Positions 44,081-52,443 of a DNA stretch of 64,000 bases are shown one piece after another. Every line of letters starts with the position of its first letter. The stretch's first letter is position 1. Source of the DNA: JBAYDV01 sp041672845. Lineage in GTDB: Bacteria; Bacteroidota; Bacteroidia; Bacteroidales; UBA932. Under the pieces are notes generated by a model, which saw only the letters and a list, made by a program, of their open reading frames with translations, ran no database searches and was not told the DNA's origin. Both the position numbers and the translations under genes were made by a program. The stretch covers positions 391,133-455,132 of the forward strand of contig JBAYYV010000001.1 of the NCBI GenBank assembly GCA_041672845.1, in the 5' to 3' direction.

Positions 44081-44740
44081 ATGGATAAAATTCAAACAAG
44101 ACAGTTCATAGCTCGAAGAGCAGCTTTAGAACTTAAAGATGGTGACGTAGTTAATCTAGGTATTGGATTACCTACTATGATTCCTAATTTTCTTCCAAAA
44201 GATGTATCAGTAACATTACAAACTGAAAATGGCCTTGTAGGTATGGGGTCTACTCCTGAAAAAGGTAAAGAAGATAAAAATCTTGTAAACTCAGGTGGTG
44301 GTTTTATTACTGCTTTACCTGGAGCTTATGCATGTAGTTCAGCAGATTCATTTGCATTAATCAGAGGAGGACATGTAGATGTTACTTTTCTAGGTGCTTT
44401 ACAAGTAGATGAAAAAGGTGATTTAGCTAACTGGATTATTCCTGGCAAAATGGTTCCAGGTATGGGTGGTGCTATGGATTTATTAGTAGGAGCTAACAAA
44501 GTAATTCTTACTATGACTCATACAGCTAAAGGAAAACTTAAAATCTTAGATAAATGTACTCTTCCGTTAACAGCTGCAGGACAAGTAGATATGATTATTA
44601 CAGAAATGGGGGTTATGAATATCACTAAAAAAGGTATTGAATTAATAGAAATTAATTCTGAATATACAGTAGACCAAATACAAGAAGCTACTGGAGCAAA
44701 ATTAATTATTGCCAAGGATCTTAAAGAAATGAGACAATAA
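44081..44740 (+). CDS. atoA: Butyryl-CoA:acetoacetate CoA-transferase beta subunit (AtoA-like)
   Basis: Family I CoA-transferase subunit B, 219 residues. The catalytic glutamate is Glu49 in QTENGLVGMG; the glycine-rich MVPGMGGAMDL and the TEMGVMNITKKG tail are typical. Its partner is AtoD at 35179, some 8 kb upstream, with eight genes between. With it, CoA is passed from butyryl-CoA to acetoacetate, which both frees butyrate and activates acetoacetate for thiolysis. The unusual separation of the subunits is consistent with both belonging to one long transcript. Confidence 0.92.
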   Translation: MDKIQTRQFIARRAALELKDGDVVNLGIGLPTMIPNFLPKDVSVTLQTENGLVGMGSTPEKGKEDKNLVNSGGGFITALPGAYACSSADSFALIRGGHVDVTFLGALQVDEKGDLANWIIPGKMVPGMGGAMDLLVGANKVILTMTHTAKGKLKILDKCTLPLTAAGQVDMIITEMGVMNITKKGIELIEINSEYTVDQIQEATGAKLIIAKDLKEMRQ

Positions 44741-44749
44741 TTCTAAATT

Positions 44750-45529
44750 ATGGATTACAAATTTTTAAAAACCGAAAATAGAAAAGACCATATAGGTATT
44801 CTTACTATTTCTGCCCCTAAGTCATTAAATGCACTAAATACAGTTATCCTTACAGAAATAAACGATTATATAGATAATTTAGATGAATCTATAAGAGTTC
44901 TTATTGTAACAGGTGATGGCCCAAAAGCTTTCGTAGCTGGTGCTGATATAGCAGAAATGAAAATAAAGAATGCACAAGAGGCTCTTGAATTTGGTGAATT
45001 TGGGTCTTCCGTATTTAAGAAAATTGAAGATTTAGAAATTCCAGTTATTGCTGCTGTAAATGGTTTTGCTCTCGGAGGTGGATGCGAACTTTCACTAGCT
45101 TGTGATATTAGAATAGCTTCAGAAAATGCACGTTTTGGTCAGCCTGAAGTAACATTGGGTATTATCCCAGGTTTTTCTGGTACAGTAAGATTGACTAAAA
45201 TATGTGGCATGGCTGTCGCCAAAGAACTTATTTTCACGGGTAAGATGATAAAAGCTGATGAAGCATATAGAGTCGGTCTTATCAGTAAAATCTGTCCTTT
45301 AGAAAATCTTATGGAGGAATGTTTAAAAATGGCAGGTGCTATTTTAAAATGTGCTCCTATAGCAGTTAAAAATGCTAAAGCTAGTATTAACAAAGTTTAT
45401 GATGTGACTAGAGATGAGGCTATCAAGAATGAAAATAATTTATTTTCAGAATGTTTCGCCTCAGAAGATCAAACAGAAGGGATGTCTGCATTTTTAGAAA
45501 AACGTAAACCAGTATTTAATAATAAATAG
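44750..45529 (+). CDS. crt: Enoyl-CoA hydratase (crotonase)
   Basis: Crotonase-fold protein of 259 residues. The oxyanion-hole segments are AGADIAEM and NGFALGGGCELSLACDIR, and a catalytic Glu is expected in FGQPEVTLGIIPG. It would interconvert 3-hydroxybutyryl-CoA and crotonyl-CoA. Lysine degradation itself makes crotonyl-CoA through Kal, so Crt together with Hbd gives a second entry from acetoacetyl-CoA to crotonyl-CoA, allowing more butyrate and NADH use. It lies nine bases after atoA. Confidence 0.92.
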   Translation: MDYKFLKTENRKDHIGILTISAPKSLNALNTVILTEINDYIDNLDESIRVLIVTGDGPKAFVAGADIAEMKIKNAQEALEFGEFGSSVFKKIEDLEIPVIAAVNGFALGGGCELSLACDIRIASENARFGQPEVTLGIIPGFSGTVRLTKICGMAVAKELIFTGKMIKADEAYRVGLISKICPLENLMEECLKMAGAILKCAPIAVKNAKASINKVYDVTRDEAIKNENNLFSECFASEDQTEGMSAFLEKRKPVFNNK

Positions 45530-45549
45530 AAACCTTAAAAATTAATAAT

Positions 45550-46395
45550 ATGAAAATTTGTATAATTGGAACAGGAACTATGGGTTCCGGTATAGTTCAG
45601 GCTTTCGCTAATGCAGGAATGCCTGTAGTAATGAAAAGTAGATCAGATGCATCTTTAGAAAAAGCTATGGGTAGAATGACCAAATCTTTATCTAAAAGAG
45701 TTTCTAGAGGTAAAATAACTCAAGAATCAATGGATGCTGTCATCGCAAATATAACTACTACTACTGATTATAAATCATTTGCTGATGCAGATTTAGTGAT
45801 CGAAGCAGCTGTAGAAGATATGGAATTAAAGAAAGAAGTATTTAAAGAACTTGACACTATTTGTAAATCTGAATGTATTTTTGCTACTAATAGTTCATCA
45901 CTTTCTATTACTGAAATAGCTGCTAGTACTTCACGTGCTGACAAATTTATCGGTATGCACTTTTTTAATCCAGCTCCAGTAATGAAGTTAGTAGAAGTAA
46001 TCAAAGGTCAAATGACTTCTGATGTTGTATGTAATCAAATCGTAAAATTATCTGAATCTATAGGAAAAACTCCTGTTAAAGTAAATGAAGCTCCTGGTTT
46101 CGTCGTTAACAGAATTTTAGTACCTCTAGTAAATGAAGGTGTAGGTATCTTAGCTGACGGTGTAGCTACTAGAGATGAAATCGATAGTGCTATGAAATTA
46201 GGTGCTAATCATCCTATGGGACCTCTTGAATTAGGTGATTTAATAGGACTTGATGTTTGTCTAGCTATTATGGACGTTCTTCATAAAGAATTTGGTGATG
46301 ATAAATATAGAGCACATCCACTTTTAAGAAAAATGGTAAGAGCAAATCTTCTCGGTAGAAAAACTGGAGAAGGATTTTATAATTATAAAAAATAA
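45550..46395 (+). CDS. hbd: 3-hydroxybutyryl-CoA dehydrogenase
   Basis: NAD(H)-dependent 3-hydroxyacyl-CoA dehydrogenase of 281 residues. The Rossmann motif GTGTMGSGIVQAFA is at residues 7-20 and the catalytic His lies in GMHFFNPAPVMKLVE; the C-terminal dimerisation domain has NRILVPLVNEG. Length and sequence match Hbd of butyrate producers rather than the longer multifunctional FadB. It reduces acetoacetyl-CoA to 3-hydroxybutyryl-CoA, feeding Crt and Bcd. Confidence 0.95.
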   Translation: MKICIIGTGTMGSGIVQAFANAGMPVVMKSRSDASLEKAMGRMTKSLSKRVSRGKITQESMDAVIANITTTTDYKSFADADLVIEAAVEDMELKKEVFKELDTICKSECIFATNSSSLSITEIAASTSRADKFIGMHFFNPAPVMKLVEVIKGQMTSDVVCNQIVKLSESIGKTPVKVNEAPGFVVNRILVPLVNEGVGILADGVATRDEIDSAMKLGANHPMGPLELGDLIGLDVCLAIMDVLHKEFGDDKYRAHPLLRKMVRANLLGRKTGEGFYNYKK

Positions 46396-46401
46396 TCTTG
46401 T

Positions 46402-47541
46402 ATGGATTTTAATCTAACAAAATCTCAAGAACTGTTTAGGCAAATGATTAGAGAATTTGCTGAAAATGAAGTAAAACCTTTAGCTGCAGAAATAGATGAG
46501 CAGGAAAGATTCCCTCGTGAAACAGTAGAGAAAATGGCTAAATTAGGCCTCATGGGTATTCCACTACCTAAAGAATATGGAGGAGCAGGTGGAGATAATA
46601 TTATGTACACTATAGCAGTAGAAGAAATTTCTAAATTCTGTGCTACTACAGGTGTGGTGCTTTCTGCACATACTTCATTATGTATCGCTCCTATTTTAGA
46701 ACATGGGACAGAAGAACAAAAAAATAAATACCTTCCTAAATTAGGTTCTGGTGAATGGGTAGGAGCTTTTGGCTTGACTGAACCTAACGCAGGTACAGAT
46801 GCTTCAGCTCAGCAAACTACTGCTGTTCTAGACGGAGAAGAGTGGGTATTAAATGGTAATAAAATTTTTATCACAAATTCTGGTGAAGCTAATGTATATG
46901 TAATCTCTGCTATGACTGATAAGTCTAAAGGAGTAAAGGGTATTTCTACTTTTATAGTAGAAGGAGACTCTCCAGGTTTTCAAGTAGGGAAACATGAGTT
47001 AAAATTAGGAATTAGAGGATCTGCTACTGCAGAACTTATCTTTACTAATTGTCGTATACCTAAAGATAATATATTAGGGAAAGTAGGTAGTGGTTTCAAA
47101 ATAGCTATGCAAACACTAGATGGTGGTCGTGTAGGTATCGCTGCTCAAGCTTTAGGTATCGCTCAGGGTGCTATGGATGAAGTAGTAGCATATACTAAAG
47201 AAAGAAAACAATTCGGTCGTTCTATTTCTAAATTCCAGAATACTCAATTTGTATTAGCTGACTTAGATACTAGAATCGAAGCTTCTAGACTTCTTGTTAG
47301 GAAAGCTGCTTTCTGCAAAGATCAGCATATTCGTTTTTCTACAGAAGCTGCTATGGCTAAACTATTTGCAGCTGAAACTGCAGTAGCTGTAACTAATAAA
47401 GCTATCCAATTCTTTGGTGGTTATGGTTATACTCGTGAATATCCTGTAGAAAGGATGATGAGAGATGCTAAGATTACAGAAATTTATGAAGGCACATCAG
47501 AAGTTCAACGTATGGTGATAGCCGGTAACCTTTTTAAATAG
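46402..47541 (+). CDS. bcd: Butyryl-CoA dehydrogenase
   Basis: FAD-dependent short-chain acyl-CoA dehydrogenase (379 aa) that reduces crotonyl-CoA to butyryl-CoA. It has GLTEPNAGTDASA, NGNKIFITN and the catalytic base Glu in YEGTSEVQRM near residue 367. It is directly followed by etfB and etfA, its electron partner, with gaps of 6 and 19 bases. In clostridia the Bcd-Etf complex also reduces ferredoxin by flavin-based bifurcation; whether this one does so cannot be told from sequence. Confidence 0.96.
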   Translation: MDFNLTKSQELFRQMIREFAENEVKPLAAEIDEQERFPRETVEKMAKLGLMGIPLPKEYGGAGGDNIMYTIAVEEISKFCATTGVVLSAHTSLCIAPILEHGTEEQKNKYLPKLGSGEWVGAFGLTEPNAGTDASAQQTTAVLDGEEWVLNGNKIFITNSGEANVYVISAMTDKSKGVKGISTFIVEGDSPGFQVGKHELKLGIRGSATAELIFTNCRIPKDNILGKVGSGFKIAMQTLDGGRVGIAAQALGIAQGAMDEVVAYTKERKQFGRSISKFQNTQFVLADLDTRIEASRLLVRKAAFCKDQHIRFSTEAAMAKLFAAETAVAVTNKAIQFFGGYGYTREYPVERMMRDAKITEIYEGTSEVQRMVIAGNLFK

Positions 47542-47547
47542 CAATAG

Positions 47548-48330
47548 ATGAAAATAGTAGTATGTATTAAACAAGTACCGGATACGACCGTAGTAAAGAT
47601 CGATCCAATTAAAGGAACATTAATCCGTCAAGGAGTTCCTTCTATTATGAACCCTGATGATAAAGGTGGTTTAGAATTAGCTCTTCGCTTTAAAGAAGAA
47701 AAAGGTGCAGAAGTTACTGTAATAACCATGGGACCTCCTCAAGCTGATCTTATTTTACGTGAAGCCTTAGCAATGGGTGCTGATAAAGCTATTTTACTTA
47801 CAGATAGGAAATTTGCAGGAGCTGATACTTTGGCTACTTCTTCAGCATTATCAGGAGCTTTAAATAATTTAGAATGGGATTATATTATTTGTGGACGTCA
47901 AGCTATTGATGGTGATACCGCACAAGTGGGACCACAGTTATCTGAACATTTAGGTATAGCTCAAGTTTCTTATGTCGCTGATGCTAAAGTTATTGGTGAA
48001 AATAAACTTGAAGTAAAAAGAGAAATTGAAGATGGTTATCAGTTATTAGAAGTAAAGGGCAAATGTCTACTTACTGTATTAGCCTCATCATTTAAACCTC
48101 GTTATATGAATGTAGCAGGTATTGTAGATGCTTATGATAAAGAAGTAGAAATTTGGACTGCTGATAGTATCGATATAGAAGAATCAAGACTTGGTCTTAA
48201 AGGTTCTCCTACTAGAGTTAAGAAATCTTTCCCTAAGGGTGTTAAATCCTCTGGTGAAGTATATGAAGTAACTCCTGAAGAAGCTGTCGATTTAGTAGTA
48301 TCTAAATTGAAAGAAAAATTTATTATTTAA
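47548..48330 (+). CDS. etfB: Electron transfer flavoprotein beta subunit
   Basis: A 260-residue EtfB with the start MKIVVCIKQVPDTTVVKID, ALAMGADKAILLTD, and the conserved CGRQAIDGDTAQVGPQL that binds nucleotide. The segment YMNVAGIVDAY near the end contacts EtfA. It carries electrons from NADH to the butyryl-CoA dehydrogenase in the same operon. Bcd-linked EtfB proteins bind FAD here instead of AMP and may bifurcate. Confidence 0.96.
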   Translation: MKIVVCIKQVPDTTVVKIDPIKGTLIRQGVPSIMNPDDKGGLELALRFKEEKGAEVTVITMGPPQADLILREALAMGADKAILLTDRKFAGADTLATSSALSGALNNLEWDYIICGRQAIDGDTAQVGPQLSEHLGIAQVSYVADAKVIGENKLEVKREIEDGYQLLEVKGKCLLTVLASSFKPRYMNVAGIVDAYDKEVEIWTADSIDIEESRLGLKGSPTRVKKSFPKGVKSSGEVYEVTPEEAVDLVVSKLKEKFII

Positions 48331-48349
48331 CACCTTTAAACTCTTAGAT

Positions 48350-49357
48350 ATGATAAAAGATTATAAACATATATTTGTTTTTGCAGAACAGAGACAAGGT
48401 GTTATTCAACCAGTAGCACTTGAACTTTTAGGAATAGCCACTACTTTAGCCAAAACATTGAATGAAAAAGTAGTAGCAGTATTTCTTGGTGATAATATCG
48501 CTGACCAAGCACAAAATCTTATTGAATATGGGGCTGACGAAGTAATAGTAGTGGATCACTCAAATTTAAAAGATTATCTTACTGAACAATATGCTCAGGT
48601 AATAGATCAAGTTATCACAGCTTTTAGACCAAGTATTTTCTTATTTGGTGCTACTACTATGGGACGTGATTTAGCTCCTAGATTATCTGCTCGTATGAGA
48701 ACCGGTCTCACCGCTGATTGTACTAAATTAGAAATTTCAGAAGAGAAAAATTTGATGATGACTCGTCCAGCTTTTGGTGGTAACCTTATGGCTACTATTG
48801 AATGTGCGAATAACCGTCCTCAAATGAGTACTGTCCGTCCAGGTGTTATGCAAAAGAATGATAGAGATGCTAATCATGATGGGACTATAGTTCGTTTTGA
48901 ACCTAAGTTTGACGAATCTAAGTTTGCTGTTAAGATGATTAAGACAGTAAAAGAAGAAAAACAACTTATTGATATTACTAAAGCGGATATTCTTATTTCA
49001 GGCGGTCGTGGAGTAGGTAATAAAAAAGGTTTTGACCAACTTTATAAACTTGCTCATCAGTTAGGAGCAGCAGAAGTATCAGCTTCTCGTGCGATGGTAG
49101 ATGCGGGTGTTATTTCTCAAGATAGACAAGTAGGTCAAACTGGTAAAACAGTTCGTCCTAATCTTTATTTCGCGTTAGGTATTTCGGGAGCCATACAACA
49201 TTTAGCAGGTATGGAAGAATCTGAAATGATTATAGCAGTAAATAAAGATAAATTTGCACCTATTTTTCAAGTATCTGACATAGGAATAGTAGGAGATGTA
49301 AATAAAGTGGTACCTCTTCTTACAGCTCGTCTTAAAAAAGAAATGAGTAATAAATAA
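48350..49357 (+). CDS. etfA: Electron transfer flavoprotein alpha subunit
   Basis: A 335-residue EtfA. The C-terminal FAD-binding signature is intact: ISGGRGVGNKKGF, ASRAMVDAGVISQDRQVGQT and LYFALGISGAIQHLAGM. It is the last gene of the 15-gene operon; a strong hairpin follows 37 bases after its stop. With EtfB and Bcd it completes the reduction of crotonyl-CoA. Confidence 0.96.
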   Translation: MIKDYKHIFVFAEQRQGVIQPVALELLGIATTLAKTLNEKVVAVFLGDNIADQAQNLIEYGADEVIVVDHSNLKDYLTEQYAQVIDQVITAFRPSIFLFGATTMGRDLAPRLSARMRTGLTADCTKLEISEEKNLMMTRPAFGGNLMATIECANNRPQMSTVRPGVMQKNDRDANHDGTIVRFEPKFDESKFAVKMIKTVKEEKQLIDITKADILISGGRGVGNKKGFDQLYKLAHQLGAAEVSASRAMVDAGVISQDRQVGQTGKTVRPNLYFALGISGAIQHLAGMEESEMIIAVNKDKFAPIFQVSDIGIVGDVNKVVPLLTARLKKEMSNK

Positions 49358-49393
49358 TTTTTTAAATAAGAAATTAACTCATTTAATTATATT

Positions 49394-49430
49394 AAAAAAT
49401 CGCATTACTTTAAAAGTAGTGCGATTTTTT
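49394..49430. terminator. Strong bidirectional terminator after etfA
   Basis: Long stem: AAAAAATCGCATTACTT (49394-49410) and AAGTAGTGCGATTTTTT (49414-49430) are complementary save for one G-T pair, with a three- to four-base loop. A-run and T-run flanks let it work in both directions, ending the lysine operon and the convergent sulfur operon. Confidence 0.9.
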
Positions 49431-49462
49431 ATTTATATATTTTTATGAATTTATATTTTTGA

Positions 49463-50245
49463 TTAATGAGTTAATACATTAATTATCATAAGTATAGATG
49501 CTACAAATTGAGTTCCTGCAAATAGATATTTTAAATTCTTTGGTTTAGATTTAAGTGCTACTTTAGCACCAGCAAAGCCACCTATTATACCACCAATAGC
49601 TAATGGAAGAGCTAAGCTCCAGTCTACCGCCCCAGCTCCTAAATGTCCTATAAATCCGGCAGCTGCAGAAAGCGATACTAGGGTAGTAGAAGTGCCTACT
49701 GCGATTTGCATAGGTATATTCATAGTTAATAACATTAATGGTACTAAAAATGATCCTCCTGAGACACCTACCATCCCAGAAAGAAAACCAGTAGCCAATA
49801 CTATAGGGATAGTAATAATTAAATTTACTTGATATGTTTCTCCATTAGATGTTAAATCTATAATCCAAGCTTTTTCTTTTCTAGGCCTTAGTTTGGGTTT
49901 TTTAAGAATAAATATAGCAGCTATAAACATAATTATAGCAAATACTATTTTTAAAATCTTTTCATTAAATAAACCACCAAAATAGCCTCCTGCCATAGCT
50001 GAGATAAAAATTAATACTCCTAAAACGATAATTAATTTCCAGTGATTCATTTTATGTTTACTGAAAAATATGGCTGCCATTAAAGAAGAACACATAAGAA
50101 TAAATTGACTGGCTGGAGCACCTACTTTCATACTTACTCCTGAAATTACAAGAGCGAGCATGTAAAAATTTCCACCACCACGTCCTGTCATAGTCATAAA
50201 GAAAGCAATCACCATGATGATGACTGCCAATAAAATAATATTCAT
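49463..50245 (-). CDS. TauE/SafE (TSUP) family membrane transporter, probable sulfite or sulfonate exporter
   Basis: A 260-residue polytopic membrane protein with about eight hydrophobic spans in two halves. Each half has the small-residue-rich TSUP repeat: MTMTGRGGGNFYML near residue 18 and SGMVGVSGGSFLVPLMLL near 158. TSUP proteins move small organosulfur anions, sulfite, sulfoacetate or similar compounds out of or into the cell. It is the last gene of an operon with a rhodanese (one base away), an ArsR regulator and a cysteate-synthase-like enzyme, which makes sulfite the most natural guess. The exact substrate is unproven. Confidence 0.85.
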   Translation of the reverse strand: MNIILLAVIIMVIAFFMTMTGRGGGNFYMLALVISGVSMKVGAPASQFILMCSSLMAAIFFSKHKMNHWKLIIVLGVLIFISAMAGGYFGGLFNEKILKIVFAIIMFIAAIFILKKPKLRPRKEKAWIIDLTSNGETYQVNLIITIPIVLATGFLSGMVGVSGGSFLVPLMLLTMNIPMQIAVGTSTTLVSLSAAAGFIGHLGAGAVDWSLALPLAIGGIIGGFAGAKVALKSKPKNLKYLFAGTQFVASILMIINVLTH

Positions 50246-50246
50246 T

Positions 50247-50636
50247 TTATTTATTTATTTTTTTTAAAACTTTTCCAGGTTTCAGAGCATCCATCATAGG
50301 ATTATATCCACCATCAAGTATTTTAATATTTCGGTAACCCTTTCCTAATAAATATGTAAAGATCATAGCAGCTCTTATACCTCCTGAACAAAAAATACCT
50401 ATAAATTTATCTTTTGGAATTTCATTATTACGATATGATATTTCGTTGACAGGTATTTCTAAAACTTTACAAAAGTTAGTTAATGTTAATTTAACATTTT
50501 CTATTTCTTGTTTAGTTCTAACATCTAATAAAACGATATTTTCTTTTTGAAAGAATGCTTCTGGGGAAATAATGTGTGAACTAGTTCCAAAATATTGGAT
50601 GTCCATTTTGTTTAATTCTTTTTCTAATTTGATCAT
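50247..50636 (-). CDS. Rhodanese-like domain protein
   Basis: A 129-residue single rhodanese domain. The active-site loop is FCSGGIRAAMIF with the catalytic Cys, and earlier LLDVRTKQEIE is the first rhodanese motif; ILDGGYNPM closes the fold. Rhodaneses carry a sulfane sulfur from thiosulfate or persulfides to thiols or sulfite. No signal peptide is seen. The start is ATG 50636, eight bases after the regulator; a second ATG ten codons in (MDIQYFG) is possible. The loop CSGGIR is short and basic, in line with sulfurtransferase activity. Confidence 0.85.
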   Translation of the reverse strand: MIKLEKELNKMDIQYFGTSSHIISPEAFFQKENIVLLDVRTKQEIENVKLTLTNFCKVLEIPVNEISYRNNEIPKDKFIGIFCSGGIRAAMIFTYLLGKGYRNIKILDGGYNPMMDALKPGKVLKKINK

Positions 50637-50644
50637 TTGAAAAT

Positions 50645-50953
50645 TTATTTTTTATTATACTCATTGAAAAAATTAGCAAATAATGCTTTAGCATAGTTCC
50701 AATTTTCAGAATCTATACAATATTTAACTTTGGGAGCTTCTATTTTACCTCTAATTAACTTAGCATTTTTTAATTCTTTTAAATGCTGTGAAACTGTGGA
50801 TTTAGAAATAGGTAATACTTCATGTATATCTCCAAAAAAACAAGTATTTTGAGCAGCTAGAAATTCAAGAATAGCTATTCGAGCAGGATGTCCCAAAGCT
50901 TTAGCTATAAGAGCTATTTTCTTTTGATTAATATTATAATCTTTATTATTCAT
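50645..50953 (-). CDS. ArsR-family winged helix repressor
   Basis: A 102-residue ArsR/SmtB regulator. The helix-turn-helix is DIHEVLPISKSTVSQHLKEL (residues 42-61), followed by the wing KLIRGKIEAPKVKYCID. It contains only two cysteines, Cys38 just before the DNA-binding helices and Cys79 in the wing. Persulfide-sensing relatives (SqrR/BigR) use a pair of cysteines, the first at a similar place; the second here is elsewhere, so redox or persulfide sensing is possible but unproven. It is encoded in the middle of the sulfur operon and probably controls it. Confidence 0.85.
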   Translation of the reverse strand: MNNKDYNINQKKIALIAKALGHPARIAILEFLAAQNTCFFGDIHEVLPISKSTVSQHLKELKNAKLIRGKIEAPKVKYCIDSENWNYAKALFANFFNEYNKK

Positions 50954-50964
50954 TAATCGTAAAA

Positions 50965-52305
50965 TTACGAACAGTTTTTATGAATATCAAATATATTTCT
51001 TATATTTTCCATTATAATATCTACTTTTTCTTCTGTGGAAATGATAAGATTAGGTTTTAAAAAATGAATTTCATGTTCTTTTTTGAACAATTTTTCACCC
51101 CCTCCAGTAATATTAATCATAATACAATCATCTTTATGAATGGTGCCGTGTTTTAATGCAGAGACTACAGATTTAACAGCTACAGCAGCAGCAGGATGAA
51201 TATCTATACCTTCAGTGTCAAGGAATATTTTTGAATATATTTTAATATCATCATTAGTAGCTATTTCTATATCTCCCTTAGTATCTTTTAAGGCATCATA
51301 TACACCACCTGTTATACCATAAGGGGGTTTTCTATTTCCTAATACTAATGAATCTATTAGACAAGAACGTTTCCTGGCATTATCTGTATCCATTTTTTCT
51401 AATGTACGACTATCTTTATTCCATGCATCATACATAGGAGTAAAAGGTATATTTTGAGAAGGGATTAACTTCATCATTTTATTTCCAAATCTACCATCAT
51501 CTATTAATCTGATAGCAGCTTCCCAAGCAGCTATGGTGCCTGTCCCTGAACCGATACCTTGAAAGTAAACATCTGGAAGGTGTCCTATTTTAGCAGTCGC
51601 AGATATTACAGTAGTGCCCATACCATCTCTTCGAGCTACATTTTTAGCTCCTCCTTCATTTAAAAATAAGTCTGATTCTCCACATACTATATTTGAAAGA
51701 TTAATGGCATCGAAATAGTCAGTTCCAGAAGGAGTAGAGATAAGCTTTACACAATCTTTAATGGGTTTTTTAAACCAAAGACTATTAGTATAATCTTCTG
51801 GTACAAATAATAAAAGAGGAATATTATTTTCTGAACATACTTTAGCAAAAGCTCTAGCAGAATTACCAGCAGAAGCCACTACTAATATCTTTTGTTGACC
51901 TGTTTTAGTCATAAAATCTTTTCCTTTAGCTGCTAGACGTCCACAAACAGAATATGCTTCAGTTTCTTTAAATGAACAAGTTTCCATTCTAGCTCCGATT
52001 TTAGGCCAGTAGCCAGAGAATGTTATATATAAATTAGATAATCCTAAATATTCGGCTAGACCTTTACTCTTATAGGTTTGAGGAGCACATGAGCCTTTTA
52101 AAGTTCTGTGTATAGGCAACCAGTCAGTATATTTATATAGGCCATAAGAATCATCTTTTATATCAATTTGTTTTTTCTTAAAAATAGTACGTATAAATGA
52201 TTCTTGATTATAATCAGGGTCACATAGCATCCATCCACTATCTTTGAATGTCCTTTTATTGGCGACATTCATTAATTGGTAATTAGTAGCTTTTAATTTC
52301 TTCAT
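50965..52305 (-). CDS. Cysteate synthase-like PLP enzyme (threonine synthase family)
   Basis: Fold-type II PLP enzyme of 446 residues. The PLP lysine is Lys113 in CSFKETEAYSV, where threonine synthases have SFKDR; ASAGNSARAFA binds the cofactor ring and NITGGGEKLF holds its phosphate. The long N-terminal part with GSCAPQTYKSKGLAEYLGL and the FSGYWPKIGARMETCSF stretch match the cysteate synthase group, known from methanogens and proposed in Bacteroidota for sulfonolipid synthesis. That reaction joins O-phosphoserine and sulfite to L-cysteate. The tightly linked rhodanese and TSUP genes favour sulfur chemistry over threonine synthesis. A true threonine synthase remains the alternative. Confidence 0.75.
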   Translation of the reverse strand: MKKLKATNYQLMNVANKRTFKDSGWMLCDPDYNQESFIRTIFKKKQIDIKDDSYGLYKYTDWLPIHRTLKGSCAPQTYKSKGLAEYLGLSNLYITFSGYWPKIGARMETCSFKETEAYSVCGRLAAKGKDFMTKTGQQKILVVASAGNSARAFAKVCSENNIPLLLFVPEDYTNSLWFKKPIKDCVKLISTPSGTDYFDAINLSNIVCGESDLFLNEGGAKNVARRDGMGTTVISATAKIGHLPDVYFQGIGSGTGTIAAWEAAIRLIDDGRFGNKMMKLIPSQNIPFTPMYDAWNKDSRTLEKMDTDNARKRSCLIDSLVLGNRKPPYGITGGVYDALKDTKGDIEIATNDDIKIYSKIFLDTEGIDIHPAAAVAVKSVVSALKHGTIHKDDCIMINITGGGEKLFKKEHEIHFLKPNLIISTEEKVDIIMENIRNIFDIHKNCS

Positions 52306-52443
52306 TTTAGTATATGTTGTAATCTATTGTTTTTCTTTTTAGAATCATGCTCTATGTTTTCCCAAAGTATATTGATAGAAGGAAATAGTAGTGTCAGTCC
52401 TATAGTTATATATTATAATGAATTTAAGAATTAAAGAGGTTTT

